Below the pieces are notes generated by a model. It was not told the DNA's origin. It worked only from the letters and a program-made list of their open reading frames with translations, and did not search any database. DNA of 64,000 nt from Solen grandis (lineage: Eukaryota > Mollusca > Bivalvia > Adapedonta > Solenidae): assembly GCA_021229015.1 (NCBI GenBank), contig CM037781.1:39539897-39603896 (forward strand), given 5' to 3'. Below are positions 56,180 to 64,000 of the stretch, in pieces (within the stretch, counting starts at the first letter, position 1; each line of letters opens with the position of its first letter). Position numbers and translations under genes: made by a program.

Positions 56180-59100
56180 ATTGGTATGGATTTTATTTGA
56201 TTTTTAGAAAGATGATGCTTTGCTATTCTTAACATGGCTCTGTACTTATATCACATGGTTTAAACAAAAAGAGCTATAATTTGTTAAGTAAATGGCCATA
56301 AATATTTGTCACATCCCGTCCAGTCACCACCCGTCCTGACCATCCTACACTGACATTACATAAAAACAAGGTGGGATACGAGAGTAATAATCACTCTTAA
56401 TGATAGATCTAGTTTTGTCAGTAACGTTCCCTGATATAAATATATTGGTAGAGTCAAGCAAAGGAAACTTATTATAAACCTTTGATTAAGATCTGCATTG
56501 GTCACCATCAAAACAATCAGAAAATATTTATGGTCAAAACAAGAGTTGTGTTACTATTAATAGGTACTCAGGTTATTTTCCAAGGGAATTGGTTTCACCC
56601 TGCCTCAATTTGATCAGAGCATTTTTCATATATATATTTATATGTGTATTAAAAAAACCTTAGGTTTGGAGTGTATTGCTAAGGTTCAGCCACATTCCAT
56701 CAGTCAACCATTACCATGCTTATAGTGAGGTCAAAATAGATTTTCATAAAACTACTGTTTCAATATAGTAACCTTAATATGGCCAAATGTTCTATGGTCC
56801 TTACAAGTTGTTGTTTATTTGATTTTGTTAAGGGGCCTCCGTGGCTGAGAGGGTAAAGCTGCTGACACTCACTCAGCCCCTCACTGGGTGGGTTTGAATC
56901 CCAGCAGGGTCATTGATTTGAGGAAACCTTCCAGCTGCGTTGCAGTAGGTCGCTGGTTCTACCGGGATGCCTCAGTGCATTCGGGGTCTTCTTCCACCTG
57001 AAATTAGCTGGACGTCGCTATTTGACTGAAGTATTGTAGCAGCGACAGTAGACTGAAATAGTCAGTCAATCATTCTGTTAAGTTTGGGGTGTAATAAGCA
57101 AAGCATTTGATTTACATGTGATGTGTGTATCATTACTAGAATTTTGTTCCTCTATAATCCTAAATGAATTAATCCACAATTTATGACACTTTTAAAACAC
57201 AGACTCATATCCATCCCAATATGTTTATCTTACAGCCAGCACGTCTGTATATATAACCAATATACTGGTAAAATTACCTACATAAACAGCTGCCTATACT
57301 CAGGTTTATTTTATTTGGAAGACAAAGATTGATTATGTGTGTCTCCCGGTGCTTTTCATGTATTTTAATTATCAACATTACTTAACAACACCCATTTTAA
57401 TCATTTAAATTTAATTGTGAACTATTTGAGTTCTCACTGCTTGTTTTATAAGTTTATTGTTTTATTTAATTTTCAGCATAATTACAAGTAACACCTGTAG
57501 ATATACCCAGGTTTAGTTATATCTTCAAATCCCTTGATTTTTCAATCCTGACCCGTTTTGTCCTGGAAATGGTCTTCCCATGGTTTTCTTCAAATCCCTT
57601 GATTTTTCAATCCTGACCTGTTTTGTCCTGGAAATGGTCTACCCATGGTTTCACTTTCAAGTCAAGCCTTCAAAACAGTGTTGGTCTAAATACGTAAAAA
57701 AATATCAGGACCAGTGTTTTAACCCTTAACCTCATGAATAATTATGTACAAGTTCATGATATGATAGAATTAATATTAATTTACTTTTAGTAGTATATAA
57801 AAATGGATTTTTCTTTGCTGTGTAGGCTGTGTAGAATTGTATGAGCAACCAGAGGAGACCTTGACTAGGCAGCTTCAGGAGCCATCTGATCTGGGTCTGG
57901 TCACTTTGCCAATGCATCAAATTGTGTTTATATAAAGAATAGTGTTAAATACTGTCAAATCTCAGTTATTTGAAGTTCTAGAAACTAATGTTTGGTTTCA
58001 AATATTGGCAGTGTTTGGATAACTCAGATCAAGTTTTAACCCTTTCCCTCATATAGACTCATTTTAACCCTTTCCCTAATATAGACTCATTTAACCCTTT
58101 CCCTCATATAGACTCATTTAACTCTTTTCCTCATATAGACTCATTTAACCCTTTCCCTCATATAGACTCATTTAACCCATTTCCTCATATAGACTCATTT
58201 AACCCTTTTCCTCATATAAAATCATTTAACCCTTTTCCTCATATAAAATCATTTAACCCTTTTTCCCTCATATAGAATCATTTAACCCTTTTCCTCATAT
58301 AGACTCATTTAACCCTTTCCCTCATAGAATCATTTAACCCTTTTCCTCATATAGACTCATTTTAACCCTTTCCCTCATATAGACTCATTTTGATGCACTC
58401 AGTAGGTACCACATAAAGCCTTATCTGCAGAAAACCACAGTTAAACCTTACCAAATTTAATTACAAAATCCTCATTTCCAGACCACTGAAGAGCAGTGAA
58501 CAGCATAAAACCTGATCAGCCTGCAAGTAACTCGCAGGCTGATCTGGTTTTACGCTGTTTGCATAGGTCTTTTCATGGTGTCCTCTATGAGGGAAAGGGT
58601 TAAAGGAATCTGTTGACATGGGCTGGACAATAGTTAAGAAAGATACCATATTTTCATATAACACAGAGGTAAGTTTGATATGTAAATAATGTGGGGTGGA
58701 ATCAGGAGTACTAGCATTGGAATTTACTGTTGCTGCTACTTACTATATTTAAATCATGTAGTGACGTCCAGCTAATTACAGGTGGAGGAATACCATAAGA
58801 CACCGGGGTAGAACTCCTGCCTACTGCAAGCCAGCTTGAAGGCCTCCTCACATGAAAAATTCAGTAGACCCTGCTGGGACTGGAACCCAGGGTGGAGAGG
58901 GTTTGGTCAGATATTTGAACAATACCTCATGGAGTAACTGAGATTGGACTGTATTTCCATGATTCTGAGTCTGCCTTTAGAAGATTCTTATTAGATGAAT
59001 TTAAAAGCATATTTATATTCTCTCAAAAAGTATAAACGGTATCAAGATGAAACTTCATATGTGGATAGATCTCAATGATGGGGAGTGCAGTGACCAAGAA

Positions 59101-62100
59101 CTGTAACCTTATTTGTGTCATTTTTGAGTTAATACTTAGTTGGCCTTCATCCAAATAACTTAATGTATGTATTAAATTTATTTATTTTCCTTGTTTAGTC
59201 AGTACATTTACATGTATCTGACCTACATGTTACTTGTATTAAAATCCCTGTGACAAAGCGGCAAGCGGGGGATATTTTCGCCATGACAATGGCAGTTCTA
59301 GTTTCATCAGTGTTTAGAAGATAATTGCTCTGATTCTTTGAGGACCACTGGTTGTGTATTTAAGACCAACACTGGACTGCAGACTTTACTGACTACAGTG
59401 AAGACCCATTATAATGCTGTGTTTAGGATCAGTATTAAAACATAAGAGTACAGATCTATCATAACACTGTTCAGAGTGTACTGCATTATTCACTGTAACC
59501 TCCCTATAACACGGTTTCCAGTATCAAGGGTAGCAGCCTGCATTATAAATAAGACGCAATATATAAAATTACTACCCCCCACCCACCCACTTTGCTTTAT
59601 TGGTTATTACTGCTGCTATTTTCTAGAGAATTGTTAATATGTATAAGCTGTGTTGTAATTGACAAGATCAGTTATAAATTGATTTAGAGTCCATGGTTTG
59701 AACCACATTGTATCAGTATGTGTGTTATGATGAATCTACACAGCAAGTGTCTGATCTGTATATAGACCAAGAATTCTGCTCTGTCTCATCTTACCCCTGC
59801 TTCACAAAAGTTAAGGCTTTATGGAAGTCATGCTCATAACATCCTGTCCCATCCTACACTCACATTATATGAAAACAAGATAGTAAGCATGGTATAAATC
59901 ACCTAGCTGTAGTTTTATTCAAGTTTTTTTTATATTATGCCTATGACTGCAGTCCTTTCTCTCAGCATAGCCCTTATGAATTTTTATGTACACATAATTG
60001 TACTGTATACATAATGGAATTAAAAGCTTCTCTATTATTATTAGCAATATAAGAAGACGTTCAGTCCTTACAGACTGGGAAGTGCAGGTTACAGCAGGGC
60101 CCCTGCAGGCCACAGAAATGTGAGGCCAAAGGATGTCTGGTGTTGAAAAACATGTAGGGGAGAGAACTGTGTGGTGTGTGTTACTGTGACTTAGCAGAGT
60201 TGTCTGGATTGATGTGTTGGGTCATGGAGTACACTGAACCAGTGTGATGTGACTTGATTTATTTTAGGCCCTCTTTTATTTACATTGATAAGGAAACAAG
60301 ATCTTGCAATTTAGGCTTACCTGTTACGATAGTTGGGTTGGACCTGTACTTTGACCCTAGGAAAGTTATGAACAAGTCTTGTGCTCAAACCCACAACCTT
60401 TAGATCCGCAGCCTAATTCACAACCACTGGACCACTGGCGCCCTTAAGACATCTTACCCTTTCATTTTTATATTGAGTTTTCAACTTAGGCTATTAGCTT
60501 GACACATTAGTTCAGAAGAATGATGTAGCAGGTGATGGACAAGAATGAAATATTTTGAAGTATGAAGCATGCCATTACCTGGCACCGCTTTATAGACTGT
60601 TTATATTTTAGACCTTAGGAAAAATGGTCAAGGAAAATCCATTCTCAGTCTGAGAAACAGATAAATGTATTCATAATTACTCGGTTAAGAATGGTTAAGT
60701 ACTCAATTGTTTTCCACCAGAATGAACATGTAACCAGACACAATCATTGATCTCATACAGACTCATGTTGACACTTGGAAAACAGAGCCGACTCAGGTTT
60801 TCCTCATACAATATTGTACATCAGATTCTATGGTCAGCACAGCAAAGAAAGATTGGTTGTTTCATATGCCATTCAAGTTTCAGTAAATTATTAATCATCA
60901 AATCATTTATTTGTACACACGGTATAAAAGGGTTAAACTGTTTAGTTATGAATGTGATTGTGATTGTTTAAGGTTATGTAGTAAATGGTATTGATTGGTT
61001 TCGGTAGGGGTCCTTGACACATGTTTATTTTCTGTACAGTGTAGTTTAGGATGCAAGGACTAGTTTATTGAGCTCTCAATTGAAGGGGAAGTGATACAAG
61101 GTCTTGAATTGAATTGCATGTGAGGCACATTTTCAAACAAGAAAATGTGTGGCATGAGTTACATTTAATGAAAAGAATTTGTGAATTATATTGCAGTGAA
61201 TATGATATCTGACAAGACTTCAAATATGTATTCAGAGTTTGGAGTTGGTGACGCACCTATTTACTGTTCTTGAAAATTTTGTGTGGGTGATTTTGAGTGA
61301 AAACTGCATGGAGATAATTGCTTTTAAACCTGTAAATGCACTGTTATAATGGTAAGGATTAAAATTTGTAATGTATAATTATGAGTGTTACAAATAGGAG
61401 GAATGTTTGTGCTTTTGCTTATAAGTTTATAACTGTTTTCCATGCATATTTGTAGAAAAATGATTTTGATAATGGACCTTTATCAGTGTGTTTTTCACAT
61501 GAAAAAATAATGAGGTTGTGCCATTGTCCTGACATTGGTTTTCATACACTGATGGTATCATCTTATACATTAGTGTTATCCCCAATAATTATAATTAACC
61601 CTAAAGTGTTGTCTTTTTACCTCATGATGATTTGGCACTGGTGCTCAGAATGAGCCTTTTTGGTCAATCTTTGTCATGTGCCACACTCAAGAGGTCTTCT
61701 TTTTTTTTTTTTTTACACACAGAGGTTTGAGAGCTTAACTAGGTTAAGTGCATATGTATATATTAGCACTTAGCCTAGTTTCGCTCTCACCCCTCAACAC
61801 AATCTTAGTGAAACTTCATGAGAATGTTTGTCTACATGAAACTTTAAATCAGTCATGTGGTATCAAAAACTAGGCAGTGGAAATTTAAAAACATTTCATA
61901 ATACTCTAAGATGAGTTCAAAACTTAGGCTATAGACATAAAAGATCAAATATTAGGTCAACAGGGCATATCAAAGAAAAACATTTTGAAACCTGTAGAGG
62001 CTACCTTTTTTTGCCTAATCTTCACAATATTTGGTCAGAATTATCTTGGCAGGCTATGAAACCAGGTCATGTTTGGTCTAAAAGTAGGTCAGCATGGCAA

Positions 62101-63644
62101 ATATTAAAAGAACACATTTGAACATTCTAGATGCCTATTTATGTTAATCTTCATGAAACATTGCTATGCTATGAATTCATGTGAATGAAAAAAAATGTAT
62201 AGGCAGTGGTACTTAAGTTAGAGATATTATAGGGCCACTTGACTTTTGTTTATATATATACAGTTTTCTATGTCAGTGTAGAATGTTACATTAATTTTAT
62301 TATCATCATAATGTAACATTGATCTTTATACTAAAGTAGACTGTCCAAACAAAATGTTAACTGACAAGTGTTGGAAATCCAATACCTTTGCTTTTCTTCT
62401 GCTCGCTGGCTTGCTTTAAATATTATCACAGCATAATCTTATTTGCTGAGTATATTGCTTTATCATTTATAAATTTGTATATGGATAATTGCTGTGAAAA
62501 GAGAAAATAGTGACTTAGTTGTGGTGGATTGATATTTTTTGTAACGATTAACATATATCTTTATGCTTCTTGTGATATTTTGCATTATCTTTATGATAGT
62601 TTGGGCTTTTCTAGACAATATGACAACCTTAACCCACACCCACCTAGTCCCTTTTAGAATCTAAAATATACTGATTGGAGTACAGGTAAACTTGTTTGAA
62701 GCAGCCAGTCTATAGAAAGGCAATAGTGGCCACTTAGTACAGGTAGCTTCCAAATGGAGGTTAGTCAATGGTTAATTGTATATCAGTAAACCAGGTGTGC
62801 TATACCAGAGCTGGCTTTTTAATACAGGTTATCTGCTTCATATAGGTGGTCTTTAAAAACAAATTCATCTTCGTAGCTGATCCATTCAGTGTGTCAAAAT
62901 TCAATTATAAATGTATGAAACACACAGAACTAAACTGTTAACAGAACTAACATTAAATTTACTTTAACTCTCTTTCTTTCTTTTTTCTTTAAAAAACATA
63001 TTGATCTGAAAGTTAATAAAATAGTTCAGCTTAATATTTTGAATTATTATTAAAGTCAAGTGTAATTATCACTTGTATATTTTTACAAATTTACAAAATA
63101 GTATACCATTCAGATACTGAAAATTTAACCAGAAGGAAAAGTGTTGTGTAAAACTTGAAATTCAATTAAGATTTAAATGAGATATTTAGCATATTAGAAT
63201 ATTATTGATACATATTACTGGCATAAAAATAAACAGAGGGTTTAATTTTATATATATATATATTTACCAGATAATAGAACTTAAACTGAATCCTTAAAAA
63301 TGTAAATTTGCATGTGCCTAGTAGAAAATGCATGAATCTACACTTTAATGCATGTTTCAGTCATGAGATTTCCCTGCCCTTATAGTGACTCTCTGTATTT
63401 CACCACTCACTGATTTCTACATTTCTGTTGACAGGAAACACAATTTTCTGGAAACAAAGTGGCAACTCGGAAGAATATGTCTACATCCAGTGTTCCAGGT
63501 GCTAAATCCTCCGTAACCACGGTAACTGTTAACCGCACACACTCTGAATCCATTGTGAATGGGGAAAAACTGTCTCCGTGGCACGTTAGTCAGCCTGCGG
63601 AGAAAAAAGTGGAAAGGAAGGTGACTCTAACAACAGAGCTCTGA
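34741..63644 (+). CDS. EPB41L5: EPB41L5/Yurt-type FERM-domain polarity protein (incomplete, frameshifted)
   Basis: Cortical FERM protein of the EPB41L5/EPB41L4B/Yurt group, known as a Crumbs-binding regulator of epithelial polarity. Exons: 34741-34819, 35798-35895, 36307-36428, 37378-37465, 40308-40396, 40649-40718, 41159-41328, 41881-42051, 42648-42889, 43395-43598, 45232-45327, 45790-45874, optional 47352-47396, 52116-52829 and 63435-63644 (TGA). F2 spans exons to 37465 ([28 protein letters not shown]). F3 is 40308-41328 ([28 protein letters not shown]). The FERM-adjacent segment is 41881-42051 ([22 protein letters not shown]), then a charged helix. The tail keeps an NILKAK motif also present in vertebrate EPB41L5. 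The F1 lobe is not seen, one base breaks the frame near 36360, and at least one exon is probably lost in the 44766 gap. EPB41L4B is the alternative name. Confidence 0.85.
36307..36428 (+). CDS. FERM F2/F3 linker exon with a one-base frameshift
   Basis: The first half reads [18 protein letters not shown] in the frame set by the preceding exon. From CGGTTTGTTCAG onward the family-like reading ([20 protein letters not shown]) is in the next frame, and this frame matches the phase of the following exon at 37378. The change falls in the T run at 36360-36362, which has three T where two are expected. Read literally, the frame ends at the TGA near 36410. It could be a sequencing error, an allele or a true inactivating change. 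Confidence 0.85.
37725..37946 (+). mobile_element. TTAA-flanked MITE, small internal deletion
   Basis: TTAA on both sides. It lacks about 20 bp (GAGGAGCAGCGAACAGC) of the left hairpin arm compared with the full copies. Intronic in the EPB41L5-like gene. Confidence 0.88.
39621..39862 (-). mobile_element. TTAA-flanked MITE, full copy, minus orientation
   Basis: Reverse orientation of 392-633 with TTAA at 39621-39624 and 39859-39862 and an intact central hairpin. Intronic. Confidence 0.9.
44105..44765. repeat. Decayed tandem array of about 155-170 bp units, abutting a gap
   Basis: CAACTCCTCCTACGTTTCTG recurs at 44218 and 44387, and CGTCCTAAGTTTTTGAATGG continues the series near 44553. Each unit also carries CTTGGTCAATGTCATTACTATAATGGG-like and TTGCAAGAGTTATG segments. 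The array runs directly into the 100-N gap, which suggests that the repeats stopped the assembly. The style is like the 145-bp arrays, but the sequence differs. Confidence 0.7.
44766..44865. other. Assembly gap (100 N)
   Basis: 100 N inside the intron between exons 43395-43598 and 45232-45327. The phases of these two exons do not join, so coding sequence may be missing here. Confidence 0.98.
45462..45560 (+). repeat. SINE family 2 fragment
   Basis: TTCCTCCACCTGTGATTAGT and CACTATATTACTGAAATACTG are the 3' half of family 2, without a head. Confidence 0.65.
47352..47396 (+). CDS. Candidate 45-nt cassette exon of the EPB41L5-like gene
   Basis: A strong pyrimidine tract and CAG acceptor (TTTTCTGTCCTCTCAG) and a consensus GTAAGT donor frame 15 codons reading [15 protein letters not shown]. 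Length 45 and phase 0 on both sides mean that it can be included or skipped between exons 45790-45874 (ends phase 0) and 52116-52829 (starts phase 0) without changing the frame. No transcript evidence is available to me. Confidence 0.6.
47901..48834 (+). mobile_element. Hairpin-ended element with 145-bp tandem repeats, plus copy
   Basis: Starts with the palindrome around GAGCACTTGTGCTC and ends with GGGCCATCTTGGCCC. In between are about 4.5 nearly identical 145-bp units (spacing 145 between repeats of ATGTTTGTCTACATGATATC at about 48046, 48191, 48336 and 48481). It is intronic in the EPB41L5-like gene. It is the inverted counterpart of 15803-16940 and shares both end structures. Confidence 0.85.
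48876..49066 (+). mobile_element. TTAA-flanked MITE, degraded
   Basis: Both TTAA sites remain, but the left end is shortened (CCCTTAAGCACTC) and the hairpin has lost its tip. It lies 42 bp after the satellite-bearing element. Confidence 0.75.
50605..51270 (+). mobile_element. Diverged relative of the hairpin/satellite elements
   Basis: Contains two diverged units (TTAGATATTTGGTG near 50825 and 50993; GGGGTCACTTGATTTTA near 50915 and 51078) and ends CAGGTGATCATGGCCCTCTTGTTT, which matches the GGCCCTCTTGTT terminus of 47901-48834. It lacks the strong palindrome at the other end. Confidence 0.5.
52116..52829 (+). CDS. Large proline-rich tail exon with three NPF motifs
   Basis: A 714-nt open exon (238 codons), phase 0 at both ends, acceptor TCTATATCTAG and donor GTAAGT. 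It encodes Ser/Pro-rich sequence with SH3-type sites ([29 protein letters not shown]) and NPF tripeptides at 52407, 52530 and 52611. The first two are followed by acidic runs ([18 protein letters not shown]). NPF plus acidic residues is the preferred ligand of EHD-type EH domains, so a role in endocytic recycling is suggested (inference). The exon is more than 6 kb from the previous constitutive exon. Membership in the EPB41L5-like gene rests on strand, phase and position. Confidence 0.75.
54475..54630 (+). CDS. Candidate alternative 3'-terminal exon
   Basis: After an acceptor-like CAACTACCAG the phase-0 frame reads 51 codons of Pro/Leu-rich, protein-like sequence ([29 protein letters not shown]) to a TGA at 54628-54630. 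Exon 52116-52829 ends in phase 0, so a direct join would give an alternative C-terminus. The same frame continues upstream for about 17 codons (to 54409) behind an in-frame TGA at 54460. An AATAAA at 55091 could serve as polyadenylation signal. Confidence 0.4.
   Translation, partial: KLFNLQLPVYPPSCVPRLPLVDWFSNINPQPDCDISVSSAHGQTGTSLSNS
55278..55518 (+). mobile_element. TTAA-flanked MITE, full copy
   Basis: TTAA at both ends and intact terminal repeats and hairpin. Intronic. Confidence 0.9.
56831..57072 (+). repeat. SINE family 2 with tRNA-like head
   Basis: The best head of this family: GGCCTCCGTGGCTGAGAGGG (box A) and GGTGGGTTTGAATCCCAGCA (box B), then the family body and a tail with AGTCAGTCAATC. 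It shows that family 2 is tRNA-derived. Confidence 0.82.
57522..57651. repeat. Tandem duplication of 65 bp
   Basis: TCTTCAAATCCCTTGATTTT begins two consecutive units at 57522 and 57587, differing at only a few positions. Intronic. Confidence 0.85.
58036..58603 (+). mobile_element. MITE copy whose left end is amplified into a 13-unit satellite
   Basis: From 58036 to about 58390 the terminal sequence TTAACCCTTTCCCTCATATA plus GACTCAT is repeated 13 times (unit about 27 bp, with variants CCCTTTTCCTCATATAAAATC). The last unit continues into a normal MITE body and hairpin, ending TATGAGGGAAAGGGTTAA at 58603. Confidence 0.9.
58745..58902 (-). repeat. SINE family 2, minus copy
   Basis: GTGACGTCCAGCTAATTACAGG through GGGACTGGAACCCAGGGTGG. 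Carries the intact ATTACAGG site. Confidence 0.78.
60045..60119 (+). CDS. Candidate 75-nt cassette or alternative terminal exon
   Basis: Behind TCTATTATTATTAG, phase 0 reads 25 protein-like codons ([20 protein letters not shown]) to a possible GTGAGG donor at 60120. A skip or inclusion would keep frame between exons 52116-52829 and 63435-63644. If the donor is not used, the frame ends nine codons later at a TGA (60144-60146), giving another alternative C-terminus. Confidence 0.4.
60320..60450 (-). repeat. tRNA-like SINE remnant
   Basis: On the minus strand GGTCCAGTGGTTGTGAATTA and GGTTGTGGGTTTGAGC resemble box A and box B at tRNA spacing. No clear 3' end. Confidence 0.4.
61723..62180 (+). 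mobile_element. Hairpin joined to decayed 145-bp-type repeats
   Basis: 61723-61795 is the same hairpin as at 10201-10271 (right arm CACTTAGCCTAGTTTCGCTC). It is followed by diverged units recalling the 145-bp repeat (GAATGTTTGTCTACATGA, GTCATGTGGTATCAAAAACT). This is an old member with a different terminal hairpin from 47901-48834. Confidence 0.6.
63435..63644 (+). CDS. Last coding exon of the EPB41L5-like gene
   Basis: Acceptor TTCTGTTGACAG, phase 0, 69 codons and TGA. Ser/Thr-rich, ending VTLTTEL, which fits a class I PDZ ligand (T-E-L). The exon is 10.6 kb after the NPF exon. Confidence 0.75.
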   Translation, partial: ETQFSGNKVATRKNMSTSSVPGAKSSVTTVTVNRTHSESIVNGEKLSPWHVSQPAEKKVERKVTLTTEL

Positions 63645-63840
63645 GAGCAAGTGGAATTGTGGTTAGTAATATTCATCAAGGGAGATTATCTCTTTTTCTG
63701 AAGAAAAGGGAAGATATTGCCATGGCAGCAGACTGGAAGTTACAGAAGATGGAGATGGGTGTGGTACATGTAATTGGCAATATAGCACAAGTATAGTTGT
63801 TGAATTTGATAAGTAAAGGTGAAATATATTGGGCAGATAT

Positions 63841-63945
63841 GAGCATTGCTGGGATGCAAGTGTGCATCTCTTTTTGAGCATTGCTGGGATGCAAGTGTGC
63901 ATCTCTTTTTGAGCATTGCTGGGATGCAAGTGTGCACCTCTTTTC
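63841..63945. repeat. Three tandem 35-bp units
   Basis: GAGCATTGCTGGGATGCAAG starts at 63841, 63876 and 63911. The units are nearly identical. They lie in the presumed 3' UTR of the EPB41L5-like gene. Confidence 0.92.
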
Positions 63946-64000
63946 ACAACTCTAGAGAATTCCAAAGGCTTTGGGTTGGTGCATGAGTTACTATGGAATC

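Overview
The window comes from a large, AT-rich, intron-rich animal genome, most probably a bivalve mollusc. I infer this from three animal genes with many small exons and canonical GT-AG introns, from tRNA-derived SINEs, and from hairpin-ended elements carrying about 145-bp tandem repeats of a kind typical of molluscs. No species is proven. There are two assembly gaps of 100 N each (34270-34369 and 44766-44865).

Layout. (1) 1951-7787, minus strand: a complete nine-exon ALDH9A1-type aldehyde dehydrogenase (511 aa). (2) 7788-15682: intergenic DNA with SINEs, simple repeats and a hairpin element, no supported gene. (3) 15683-29745, minus strand: a complete nine-exon ACMSD gene (338 aa), the kynurenine-pathway decarboxylase, with all metal ligands present. 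Its introns are crowded with mobile DNA, including an apparently complete Mutator-like (MULE) transposon at 23728-26301 with 8-bp target duplications, terminal inverted repeats and an uninterrupted 469-aa FLYWCH/DDE transposase. (4) 29746-32763: the gap between divergent genes, with a 203-bp foldback. (5) 32764-63644, plus strand: an EPB41L5/Yurt-type FERM polarity protein. Its F2, F3 and FERM-adjacent parts are clear. The F1 lobe is not visible, one FERM exon carries a one-base frameshift, and the long tail contains three NPF motifs, proline-rich SH3-type sites, candidate alternative exons and a PDZ-type C-terminus.

Mobile DNA accounts for much of the rest. Eight copies of a TTAA-flanked, piggyBac-like MITE are present; in one the left end has expanded into a 13-unit tandem array. 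Two long hairpin-ended satellite-bearing elements lie in opposite orientation about 31 kb apart, with several decayed relatives. There are at least two tRNA-derived SINE families.

ACMSD and ALDH9A1 both act in small-molecule catabolism, but I see no evidence that they are co-regulated. The items most worth following are the intact MULE, the MITE-end satellite, the EPB41L5 frameshift and the NPF/alternative-exon tail.
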